From: Actinoallomurus iriomotensis
GTDB taxonomy: Bacteria; Actinomycetota; Actinomycetes; Streptosporangiales; Streptosporangiaceae
DNA length: 64,000 nt
Reading direction: 5' to 3'
NCBI RefSeq assembly: GCF_030269445.1
Contig: NZ_BSTJ01000007.1
Coordinates: 518,468 to 582,467 of the forward strand
The position numbers and the translations under genes are program-made. This document shows positions 58,297-64,000 of this stretch, piece by piece; within the stretch, counting starts at the first letter, position 1; the number at the start of each line of letters is the position of its first letter. A model generated the notes under the pieces. The model saw only the letters and a list, made by a program, of their open reading frames with translations, searched no databases and was not told the origin of the DNA.

Positions 58297-59126
58297 TCGG
58301 TCCCCCGTACGGTGAAGGCCAGCAGAAGGGCGGCGGTCCGCGGCGGGTCCTCGAGCAGGGGCGAGTGCCCGAGACCGGGCAGCAACTCGACCCTCGCGCC
58401 CGGAACGGCGCGGTAGTCGGCGGCGGATGAGGATCGCCATCGGCGGTCGTCCTCGCCGAAGATCACCAGCAGCGGCTTGCCGAGGACCGCCAGCCGATCC
58501 GGCAGCGCCTGCTGCTCCAGGTAGGAGGTGGTGGCCCGCATCGTCGCCATGAGCGTGTGGTGGGTCATCCCGCGCGCGTCGTCCAGGAGCTCTTCGGGGA
58601 TCTGGTAGCCCGCGCGGCTGAAACCGGTGCTCGCGAACAGCCGGAGCTGCTCGTCCGTCGGCGGCCACTGCGAGGGCGCGGCCGTCTCCGGTGCGATGAA
58701 GGCGTTCAGGCCGGGTCCGGTGTTGATGAGCGCGAGCGCGGTCACCAGGTCGGGCCGCTGTTCGGCGAGGGCGGTGGCGGCCGCGCCGCCGCTGGAATGA
58801 CCGACGACCACGGCACGCTCGACGCCGAGCCGGTCCAGTACCACGCCGGCCCGGCGTGCCTGGTCCGGGAGCGCGTAGCCGCCGTCGGCGGGTTCGGAGG
58901 ACCGGCCGTGCCCGAGCAGGTCGATCCGGATGAGGCGGTGAGATCCGGCCAGCAGCGGAACCAGCGCGTCCCATGAGCGGGTCGAGGACGCGGTCCCGTG
59001 GATGAGCAGGAGTGCGGGGGCGTCGCGGGGGCCGTCCTGGCACACGTGGATGTCGCCGTCGTCCAGCGACAGGGTCGTGGTCCCGGCGCCGCCGTTCACG
59101 TACGGACCGCCGTCAGAAAGGGTCAT
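58293..59126 (-). CDS. Alpha/beta hydrolase
   Basis: 277 residues from ATG 59126. Oxyanion LLIHGTASSTRSWD, nucleophile elbow VVVGHSSGGAAATALAE (G-H-S-S-G), acidic residue in LLVIFGEDDRRW and catalytic His in LPGLGHSPLLED. The 25 residues before the fold are polar. Coupled upstream of the FAD monooxygenase; the pair could hydroxylate and hydrolyse an ester or lactone substrate (Baeyer-Villiger-like logic, inference). Confidence 0.9.
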   Translation of the reverse strand: MTLSDGGPYVNGGAGTTTLSLDDGDIHVCQDGPRDAPALLLIHGTASSTRSWDALVPLLAGSHRLIRIDLLGHGRSSEPADGGYALPDQARRAGVVLDRLGVERAVVVGHSSGGAAATALAEQRPDLVTALALINTGPGLNAFIAPETAAPSQWPPTDEQLRLFASTGFSRAGYQIPEELLDDARGMTHHTLMATMRATTSYLEQQALPDRLAVLGKPLLVIFGEDDRRWRSSSAADYRAVPGARVELLPGLGHSPLLEDPPRTAALLLAFTVRGTE

Positions 59127-59204
59127 GAGCCCACTGTCGTCTCCGGCACGCGCCGGAGGATTGGACAAATGTTCCCCTCGAACCGACTCCCGTAGCATGG
59201 GACG

Positions 59205-60065
59205 GTGCGGACGTTCGTGCACGGTGCGGCGGTGTGGGATGTCGCGTGCCCGCGGCGGCCCAGCCGGGTGGCCGGGGTCACCATGGCCGGGTTCCGGGTC
59301 CGTGACCTGGACGAGCTCAGGATGGTCCCGCATCCGGCCGTGACGGTGCTCCTGGAGTTCGGCGCCGGTTCGCCCGTCCTTGGCAGTGCGGCCGGGCGGC
59401 AGCAGCGGGGGAGCCTCGTCGCGGGGCCCGGGCTCGGCTCCGGAGGTGCGCTCCGGGCGCGGGGACAGAACGTCGAGTGCGTGCAGGTGCGCCTGTCCCC
59501 GGTGATCGCAGGCGCGGTTCTGGGCGCCTCGCCCGCCGACCTCGACGGCGCCGTCGTGCCCCTGGGTGACCTGTGGGGCCGGGAGGCGGCACGGATCCGC
59601 GAGCGGCTGAGCGATGTCTCGTCGTGGCAGGAGCGCTTCGCGTTGATCGACGCGCTGCTCGCCCGCCGGTATGAAGAGGGGCCACCGGTGGACCCGGAGG
59701 TGGCCTGGGCCTGGCACCGGATCGTCGGCAGCCGCGGCCTGGCCCGGGTCGACGGACTCGCGGCCGAGGTCGGGTGGAGCCGGAAGCGGCTGTGGTCCCG
59801 GTTCCGGTCGCAGCTCGGCCTGCCGCCCAAGCGCGCCGTGAGGCTGGTCCGCTTCGACCATGCCGCCCACCGTCTGGTCGCGGGTGACGGCGCGGCCCGG
59901 GTCGCGGCCGACGCCGGCTACGCCGACCAGTCCCACCTGCATCGGGACGTCATGGCGTTCACCGGGGCGACCCCCGCGACCGTGGCCGCCGAGCCGTTTC
60001 TCGCCGTCGACGACATCGCATGGCCCGGCCGCGGAACACTCGCGAACGAGCCGGCGCGGAAGTAG
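59205..60065 (+). CDS. AraC-family transcriptional regulator
   Basis: 286 residues from GTG 59205. C-terminal AraC helix-turn-helix: VDGLAAEVGWSRKRLWSRFRSQLG (first HTH) and GDGAARVAADAGYADQSHLHRDVMAFTG (second, with the usual YxDQSHLxRxF variant HLHRD). The N-terminal domain is not similar to the arabinose cupin. Divergent from the hydrolase/monooxygenase operon (78-bp gap) and probably its activator or repressor. Confidence 0.9.
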   Translation: MRTFVHGAAVWDVACPRRPSRVAGVTMAGFRVRDLDELRMVPHPAVTVLLEFGAGSPVLGSAAGRQQRGSLVAGPGLGSGGALRARGQNVECVQVRLSPVIAGAVLGASPADLDGAVVPLGDLWGREAARIRERLSDVSSWQERFALIDALLARRYEEGPPVDPEVAWAWHRIVGSRGLARVDGLAAEVGWSRKRLWSRFRSQLGLPPKRAVRLVRFDHAAHRLVAGDGAARVAADAGYADQSHLHRDVMAFTGATPATVAAEPFLAVDDIAWPGRGTLANEPARK

Positions 60066-60084
60066 CGGGCGCTGTGCTCAGGGA

Positions 60085-60471
60085 TCAGTAGTACGGCGTG
60101 CAGCTTTTCGCGCGTCCCCGCTGCTGCACGCATGCGTGCGAGAGCATGCCCCAGTCGTTGACCGAGGTGGTGACGACGTGCGGGTTGTAAGCCGCAGCGG
60201 TCGCCCCGGAGACCTTGTTGTACACCCAGATCTCCCATCCGGGAGAGTCGTCCCAATCGATCATGTACGCGCGTACATAGTGGCAATTCGAGTTGTATTG
60301 AAGGGCGACCTCATCTGCCCCGGATCGTGCGGTGTGAACGGTCCGCCAAGACGTGCACGCGGCACGGGTGGTAGCGGCGGGGGTGGTGGCGGCCGCGTTC
60401 GCGGGGGCGGCCGTCACGGTGAGCAAGCCGATGGCCGCAATCGCACCCGCGGCCATGCCTTTCCTGATCAT
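60085..60471 (-). CDS. Small secreted protein with two predicted disulfides
   Basis: 128 residues. Signal peptide MIRKGMAAGAIAAIGLLTVTAAPANA (cleavage near residue 27). The mature part, about 100 residues, has four Cys (ACTSW, SNCHY, HACVQ, KSCTP), aromatic-rich and polar, suggesting two disulfides. It weakly resembles the second half of the DUF2690 group. Role unknown; perhaps an inhibitor or binding protein. No operon partners: faces the AraC gene end and is divergent from a second AraC gene. Confidence 0.72.
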   Translation of the reverse strand: MIRKGMAAGAIAAIGLLTVTAAPANAAATTPAATTRAACTSWRTVHTARSGADEVALQYNSNCHYVRAYMIDWDDSPGWEIWVYNKVSGATAAAYNPHVVTTSVNDWGMLSHACVQQRGRAKSCTPYY

Positions 60472-60634
60472 TTCACTTCACCTTTCGGTCATGGCGGGAT
60501 CGCCCACATCAGGGTTTTCCACGATGTATTGGCTGAGACGATTTGATTGTCTGCTGGGAGTGACTCGAAGGTCATTGGCGCTGAGCGCACGAATCATTGA
60601 CGTGGAGGGCAACGGCAACGGGAGGTGATTCCGG

Positions 60635-61663
60635 TTGATGGAGGTGTGCAGTTCCGACGTACCGGTCGCCGACCGATTCGACTGGTGGTGTGAGCTGACG
60701 GCTCAGGACCTGGTGCCCACACGGTTCGCCGTCGACTCGGTGGCGGATTTCCGGACCTCTGCGCGGCAGCTGGAGCTGGGACGTCTCACCGCGTTGGTGC
60801 TGGAGTGCTCCGGGGTGCGATCGGTGGTGCGCACCCACCATCTGGTCCAGCGTTCGGACCCGGAATGGTGGGAGCTGATGCTGGTGCTCGAGGGCTCCTA
60901 TTGGATCGAGCAGGGTCGTAACCGGGCTTGTCTGGAGGCCGGCGACCTGGTGATGTACGACACGTCCCGGCCGTACGAATCAGGTGCCATTCGTGGCGTA
61001 GGCGACACCCATTCCGTGATGCTGCACCTACCGCGGCAGGCCCTGCCGGTTCCGGAGCAGGCGCTTCGGAGTCTGGTGGCGCGGCCGATGCCGTCGCGAG
61101 CGGGAGCGGGGGTCCTCATGGCCCGATTCCTCGAAGGGCTCGCCGAACAGGCGACCGTGCTTCGGCGCGGCGTGACCGACCGGCTGGAGTCCGCGGCCAT
61201 CGGTCTCGCGACGGCCTTCCTCGCCGGCCTGACCGATACGGAATGCCAGATTCCGCCGCAGACCCGGCAGCAGGCACTCCTGCAGCAGATCAAGACATTC
61301 GTATTCGGCAACCTCCACGACCCCGACTTGTCGCCTGCGATGATCGCCGCGGCACACCATATTTCGGTGCGGTACCTCCATCACCTGTTCCACGAGGACG
61401 GGCGGAGCCTCGGCGAACTCATCCGCCGGCAACGCCTTGAACGCTGTCGCGCCGACCTCGCCGACCCACGGCTGATCAACCGGACCGTCGCGGACGTGGG
61501 CGCGCAATGGGGCTTCCAGGACGCCGCGACCTTCAACCGGGCGTTCAAGGCGGCGTACGGAGTTCCTCCCGGCGAGCACAGACGACGGATCGCCGACCTG
61601 AGACGCACATCACATTCCTCCGTGGGGAATCGATTGACCGGGCGGCCAGTTATGACGAGGTGA
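60635..61663 (+). CDS. AraC-family regulator with AraC-binding-like sensor domain
   Basis: 342 residues. Starts at TTG 60635, nine bases after GGAGG, or the adjacent ATG 60638. The N-terminal half has a beta-barrel sensor with PEWWELMLVLEGSYWIEQG and the DLVMYDTSRPYE motif, typical of AraC-like proteins that bind aromatic or small organic ligands. C-terminal AraC helix-turn-helix: SVRYLHHLFHEDGRSLGELIRRQRLERC and VADVGAQWGFQDAATFNRAFKAAYG. Precedes the SPW gene, possibly its target. Confidence 0.9.
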   Translation: MMEVCSSDVPVADRFDWWCELTAQDLVPTRFAVDSVADFRTSARQLELGRLTALVLECSGVRSVVRTHHLVQRSDPEWWELMLVLEGSYWIEQGRNRACLEAGDLVMYDTSRPYESGAIRGVGDTHSVMLHLPRQALPVPEQALRSLVARPMPSRAGAGVLMARFLEGLAEQATVLRRGVTDRLESAAIGLATAFLAGLTDTECQIPPQTRQQALLQQIKTFVFGNLHDPDLSPAMIAAAHHISVRYLHHLFHEDGRSLGELIRRQRLERCRADLADPRLINRTVADVGAQWGFQDAATFNRAFKAAYGVPPGEHRRRIADLRRTSHSSVGNRLTGRPVMTR

Positions 61664-61680
61664 TTGACCGTCCGGCCAGT
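61632..61680. repeat. Direct repeat (30-bp period) between AraC gene end and SPW gene
   Basis: GATTGACCGGGCGGCCAGT at 61632-61650 recurs as GATTGACCGTCCGGCCAGT at 61662-61680, a 30-bp period. The second copy extends to TTGACCGTCCGGCCAGTCAA, an imperfect palindrome. The first copy codes for the end of the AraC protein, the second is untranslated, 23 bases above the SPW start. AraC-family regulators often bind direct repeats, so a site for the upstream AraC protein is possible. Confidence 0.5.
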
Positions 61681-61702
61681 CAAACGAGACGGAGGTGGCA
61701 TC

Positions 61703-62062
61703 ATGAAAGCCTGGACTCGATGGCAGGACTGGGTGGCGTTGGTCGCGGGTCTGTACGCGGCTCTTTCTCCGATCTGGGTCGACACCACGCACGAAGGCGG
61801 AGCCGTGGCCTCGCTGATCGTTCTGGGTGCGCTGCTCGTGGTCACGAGCCTCGTCTCCCTCGCCCGCGCGGCCGGTGCCGTGACGGAGTGGCTGATCGCT
61901 CTCTGGGGCGTCCTGCTCTTCGTCGCCCCCTGGGTGATCACTTACACGTCGCACAGCGGTGCCGCGTGGACCTCCTGGATCGTCGGTGTCATCGCCGTAC
62001 TGGCCGGCCTCGGCGTCGGCGTCACCGGCGACCTGACGCACCGCCGGGCCGTCACCCACTGA
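61703..62062 (+). CDS. SPW-repeat membrane protein
   Basis: 119 residues from ATG 61703 (GGAGGTG upstream); an ATG at 61664 would add 13 residues. Four membrane segments with the SPW motif visible twice: LSPIWVDT and VAPWVITYTS (APW variant). SPW proteins are small, paired-helix membrane proteins of unknown function. Terminator hairpin 25 bases downstream. Confidence 0.85.
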   Translation: MKAWTRWQDWVALVAGLYAALSPIWVDTTHEGGAVASLIVLGALLVVTSLVSLARAAGAVTEWLIALWGVLLFVAPWVITYTSHSGAAWTSWIVGVIAVLAGLGVGVTGDLTHRRAVTH

Positions 62063-62086
62063 TCCCCACCGACACACGTACCCTGA

Positions 62087-62117
62087 CGAGGGGCCGGGCG
62101 GGCAGCCCGGCCCCTCG
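62087..62117 (+). terminator. Intrinsic terminator after SPW gene
   Basis: CGAGGGGCCGGGC (62087-62099) pairs with GCCCGGCCCCTCG (62105-62117) around a five-base loop: a 13-bp perfect stem. It ends the SPW transcript ahead of the TetR gene at 62157. Confidence 0.85.
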
Positions 62118-62156
62118 CCGTATCCCCGGAGAGCCGTATCTCAGGGAGGAGTCCCC

Positions 62157-62735
62157 ATGCCCGGCACCTCACGCGTCCGGTCGGCCGAGGACAGCCGGGC
62201 GCGCATCCTGGACGCGGCCGAGGCGCTCTTCGCCGAGGAGGGGTACGACGCCACGCCCACGTCGCGTATCGCCGAGCGCGCCGGCGTCTACAAGGGGCTC
62301 GTCTTCCACTACTTCGCCCGCAAGATCGACATCCTGCTGGCCCTCGTCGACCGGGTGCCGATCGAGCAGATCGCGTCGCTGGAGACCGAGGTGGTGCCGG
62401 GCGACGTCCCCGCGACCCTGCGCAATGTGGCCGCCGACTTCGACGTCTGGTACACCCGGTCGTCCGGGGTGCGGCTCATCCTGTTCCGCGAGGCGGCCAC
62501 CCACCCCGAGGTCAGCGGGGCGCTCGCCGAGGTGAACGCCAAGCTCATCGGCCTCGTACGCCGGGCCGTCGACGGCGCGCTGGCCGACCCCGCGGTGCCC
62601 GAGGGCCGACGGACCGCCGCCGCCACCACCTTCGCCGTCGCCCTGCTCAACCACGCGCACTGGCGCGACGTCGGCCTGCCGGCGTTCGACCTCGCCGGCA
62701 TCGCCGACCTTCTCGGCGCGGGGCTCGCCTCGTAG
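62157..62735 (+). CDS. TetR-family transcriptional regulator
   Basis: 192 residues. HTH RILDAAEALFAEEGYDATPTS followed by RIAERAGVYKGLVFHYFARKIDI; the recognition helix has an unusual VYKGLVFHYF instead of VxxxxxYxHF. C-terminal ligand domain helical. Starts at ATG 62157 (GGAGG-type site in CAGGGAGGAG). It precedes the siderophore-interacting protein by 83 bases but that gene has its own iron box. Confidence 0.9.
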   Translation: MPGTSRVRSAEDSRARILDAAEALFAEEGYDATPTSRIAERAGVYKGLVFHYFARKIDILLALVDRVPIEQIASLETEVVPGDVPATLRNVAADFDVWYTRSSGVRLILFREAATHPEVSGALAEVNAKLIGLVRRAVDGALADPAVPEGRRTAAATTFAVALLNHAHWRDVGLPAFDLAGIADLLGAGLAS

Positions 62736-62777
62736 CGGCGCGCGTTTGCCGCAGGGGATAACCTGTCACACAGGGGC

Positions 62778-62796
62778 GTTAGTTAGGTTGACCTAA
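62778..62796. promoter_or_regulatory. Iron box before siderophore-interacting protein
   Basis: GTTAGTTAGGTTGACCTAA matches the iron-box consensus TTAGGTTAGGCTAACCTAA at 14 of 19 positions, weaker than the one at 20788 but with intact inner GGTT/ACCTAA. It lies 22 bases before the ATG at 62819. IdeR/DmdR would repress under iron sufficiency. Confidence 0.72.
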
Positions 62797-62818
62797 GCAA
62801 CCCGTTGAGGAGTCTTCG

Positions 62819-63670
62819 ATGGCGAACGACCGACCGGCCCGCAAGGGCAGAAAGCTGACCCGGGCGAAGGTCCTGCGGGTCCAGTGGATAACCCCGCACA
62901 TGATCCGCCTGGTCATCGGCGGTGAGGGCCTCGCCGGCTTCGGCGCGGGCGCGTTCACCGACCACTACGTCAAGCTGCTGTTCCCGGTGCCGGGCGTGAG
63001 CTACCCCGAGCCGTTCGACATGGACGTCATCCACCGTGACCTGCCCCGCGACCAGTGGCCCCGCACACGTTCCTACACCGTACGGAGCTGGGACCCGCAC
63101 GCGCTGGAGATGAGCATCGACTTCGTCTACCACGGCGACGAGGGCCTGGCCGGCCCGTGGGCCGCGGGGTCCCAGCCGGGAGACGACGTGCTGTTCCTCG
63201 GCCCGGGCGGCGCCTACCGGCCGTCCCCGGAGGCCGACTGGCACCTGCTGGTCGGCGACGAGAGCGCCCTGCCGGCCATCGCCGCGTCTTTGGAGGCCCT
63301 GCCGCCGGGCGCCCCGGCGCGGGTGTTCGTCGAGGTGTCGGGCCCGGGGGAGGAGCAGGAGCTGACCACCCGGGGCGACGCGAAGCTGGTGTGGCTGCAC
63401 CGCGGCGACGCGCCGGTCGGCGACGCGCTGGTCGAGGCGGTGCAGGAGCTGGAGTTCCCGGACGGCGAGGTGCACGCGTTCGTCCACGGCGAGGCGGGCT
63501 TCGTCAAGCGCCTGCGCCGCCACCTGCGCGTCGAGCGCGGCGTTCCGCTGGAGCAGCTGTCCATCTCGGGCTACTGGCGATACGGCACCGACGACGAGGG
63601 CTGGCGCGCCGGCAAGCGCGAGTGGAACCGCCAGATCGAGGAAGAGGAAGCCGGGAGCACGGCCGGCTAG
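62819..63670 (+). CDS. Siderophore-interacting protein (ferric-siderophore reductase, ViuB/FhuF-like FAD type)
   Basis: 283 residues. FAD-binding barrel: RSYTVRSWDPHALEMSIDFVYHG (RxYS/T-type) and GPWAAGSQPGDDVLFLGPGG; NAD(P)H domain with LVGDESALPAIAASLEAL and the C-terminal SISGYWRYGTDDEGWR. It releases iron from imported ferric siderophores. The iron box upstream fits. The TAG stop at 63668 is part of the CTAG at the edge of a MITE-like element, so the last residues may have been changed by the insertion. Confidence 0.93.
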   Translation: MANDRPARKGRKLTRAKVLRVQWITPHMIRLVIGGEGLAGFGAGAFTDHYVKLLFPVPGVSYPEPFDMDVIHRDLPRDQWPRTRSYTVRSWDPHALEMSIDFVYHGDEGLAGPWAAGSQPGDDVLFLGPGGAYRPSPEADWHLLVGDESALPAIAASLEALPPGAPARVFVEVSGPGEEQELTTRGDAKLVWLHRGDAPVGDALVEAVQELEFPDGEVHAFVHGEAGFVKRLRRHLRVERGVPLEQLSISGYWRYGTDDEGWRAGKREWNRQIEEEEAGSTAG

Positions 63671-63833
63671 GGCCTGTCTCAAAGCCCCGCTGTCCTACTG
63701 CGCGGTGTCCAGACGACGCCTCGCCGCGTTGTCGTCGGTCGCCAGCCAACACCAGGCTGACTCCCTCCTCCGCCTTGCGACGCGCCGCCTGGACGCCGCT
63801 CGCTACGGACGGGGACTTCGAGACAGGCCCTAG
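63667..63833. mobile_element. MITE-like 167-bp imperfect palindrome
   Basis: CTAGGGCCTGTCTCAAAG at the left end (from 63667) is mirrored by CTTCGAGACAGGCCCTAG at the right (to 63833). Beyond the outer 18 bases, inner parts also pair (TGTCCAGACGACGCCTCGC against its mirrored version), so each arm is about 55 bases. No coding frame inside. Ends of this kind occur in IS5-family elements and derived MITEs of actinomycetes as I recall; not verified. It contributes the stop codon of the siderophore gene. Confidence 0.78.
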
Positions 63834-63876
63834 TAGTGCTTTGTTACGTTTGTGATCTTGGTGGCGATGATCTTGT

Positions 63877-64000
63877 GTGAGGTCTGGGGAGATCACCGCG
63901 GTCCGGTCGCGGTTGGAGGAGTTCGCGGCTGAGGTGTTCGCGGGATTGCCGCGGTCGGATCAGCGCGCCACGGGTGGGCTGTATGTGCGGGGTTTGCTGC
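63877..64000 (+). CDS. IS701-type transposase, 5' fragment at right edge
   Basis: Open frame from GTG 63877 to the window end, 41 codons. It reads EITAVRSRLEEFAAEVFAGL and then SDQRATGGLYVRGLL, the pattern of IS701-family transposases (SDQR...GxYLRGLL). The preceding 44 bases (TAGTGCTTTGTTACGTTTGT...) would be the left end of the element. IS701 targets CTAG-like sites; the flanking CTAG at 63830-63833 could be one of its target duplications. Confidence 0.82.
   Translation, partial: MRSGEITAVRSRLEEFAAEVFAGLPRSDQRATGGLYVRGLL

Noticed and set aside
62157..62735. TetR gene as direct regulator of the siderophore-interacting gene
   Set aside because: The iron box gives a sufficient explanation for that gene's control and no TetR palindrome is visible in the 83-bp gap.

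Overview
The window is a chromosomal segment from a high-GC actinomycete, probably Streptosporangiales-like (Thermomonosporaceae or Streptosporangiaceae; genus not determinable by eye). Support comes from the strongly GC-biased third codon positions, frequent GTG starts and ATGA/GTGA start-stop overlaps, an XRE-DUF5753/DUF397/ATP-binding trio of the WhiJ type, a BldC-like regulator, IdeR/DmdR-type iron boxes, a divergent glgC/glgM pair, an actinobacterial topoisomerase IB and a MalFG-type sugar importer with a ROK regulator. No rRNA, tRNA, CRISPR array or replication origin was seen.

Layout. 1-3.7 kb: an ABC exporter (minus) divergent from a NarL-type two-component system. 3.8-8.1 kb: small household genes (thioesterase, methyltransferase, RDD protein), a secreted propeller-like protein and two unusual minisatellites (13 x 14 bp; about four 108-120 bp units that repeat a gene end plus a terminator-like hairpin). 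8.1-19.8 kb: a sugar module with GH1 beta-glucosidase, two permeases and a binding lipoprotein, divergent from a ROK regulator; then a membrane protein, P450-thyA-folA, and a secreted F5/8C (CBM32-like) plus beta-helix protein whose upstream region carries the same palindrome as the sugar operon. 19.8-21.5 kb: DUF302 protein, a decayed rpsD paralogue and a DUF2470 (heme/iron-type) gene around an iron box. 21.6-26.3 kb: MFS pump with an NTF2-like protein, divergent from a pseudo-kinase/kinase/response-regulator operon. 26.4-32.6 kb: flavin reductase, serine hydrolase, cold-shock protein, then an ABC exporter plus two-component operon. 32.7-41.7 kb: MFS pump, cupin/TetR pair, GH46 chitosanase, DinB-like protein, SDR, topoisomerase IB, Ppx/GppA.

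41.7-44.7 kb is a four-gene translationally coupled cassette (acyl-CoA dehydrogenase-like, PIG-L deacetylase, NodS-like methyltransferase, GT2 glycosyltransferase) of unknown product; the glycosyltransferase carries an in-frame 87-bp tandem repeat right after its start. 44.8-46.7 kb holds the WhiJ-type trio and a BldC-like regulator. 46.7-54.5 kb: a dioxygenase, VOC protein, universal stress protein, deazaflavin-dependent reductase, an OtrA/Tet(M)-type ribosomal protection gene with a putative overlapping leader peptide, a large LuxR regulator and a DHFR-fold protein. 54.6-57.1 kb: glgC/glgM for alpha-glucan synthesis. 57-63.7 kb: FAD monooxygenase and hydrolase divergent from an AraC regulator, a small secreted protein, a second AraC regulator, an SPW membrane protein, TetR, and a siderophore-interacting protein behind a second iron box. 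The right edge has a 167-bp palindromic MITE-like element abutting the start of an IS701-type transposase.

Functionally, the window is dominated by signal-responsive transport (three two-component systems, two with ABC exporters and one beside a pump), carbohydrate uptake and breakdown (GH1, GH46, beta-helix enzyme), glucan storage and antibiotic/stress defence. All functional names rest on motif recognition by eye; no database search was run.
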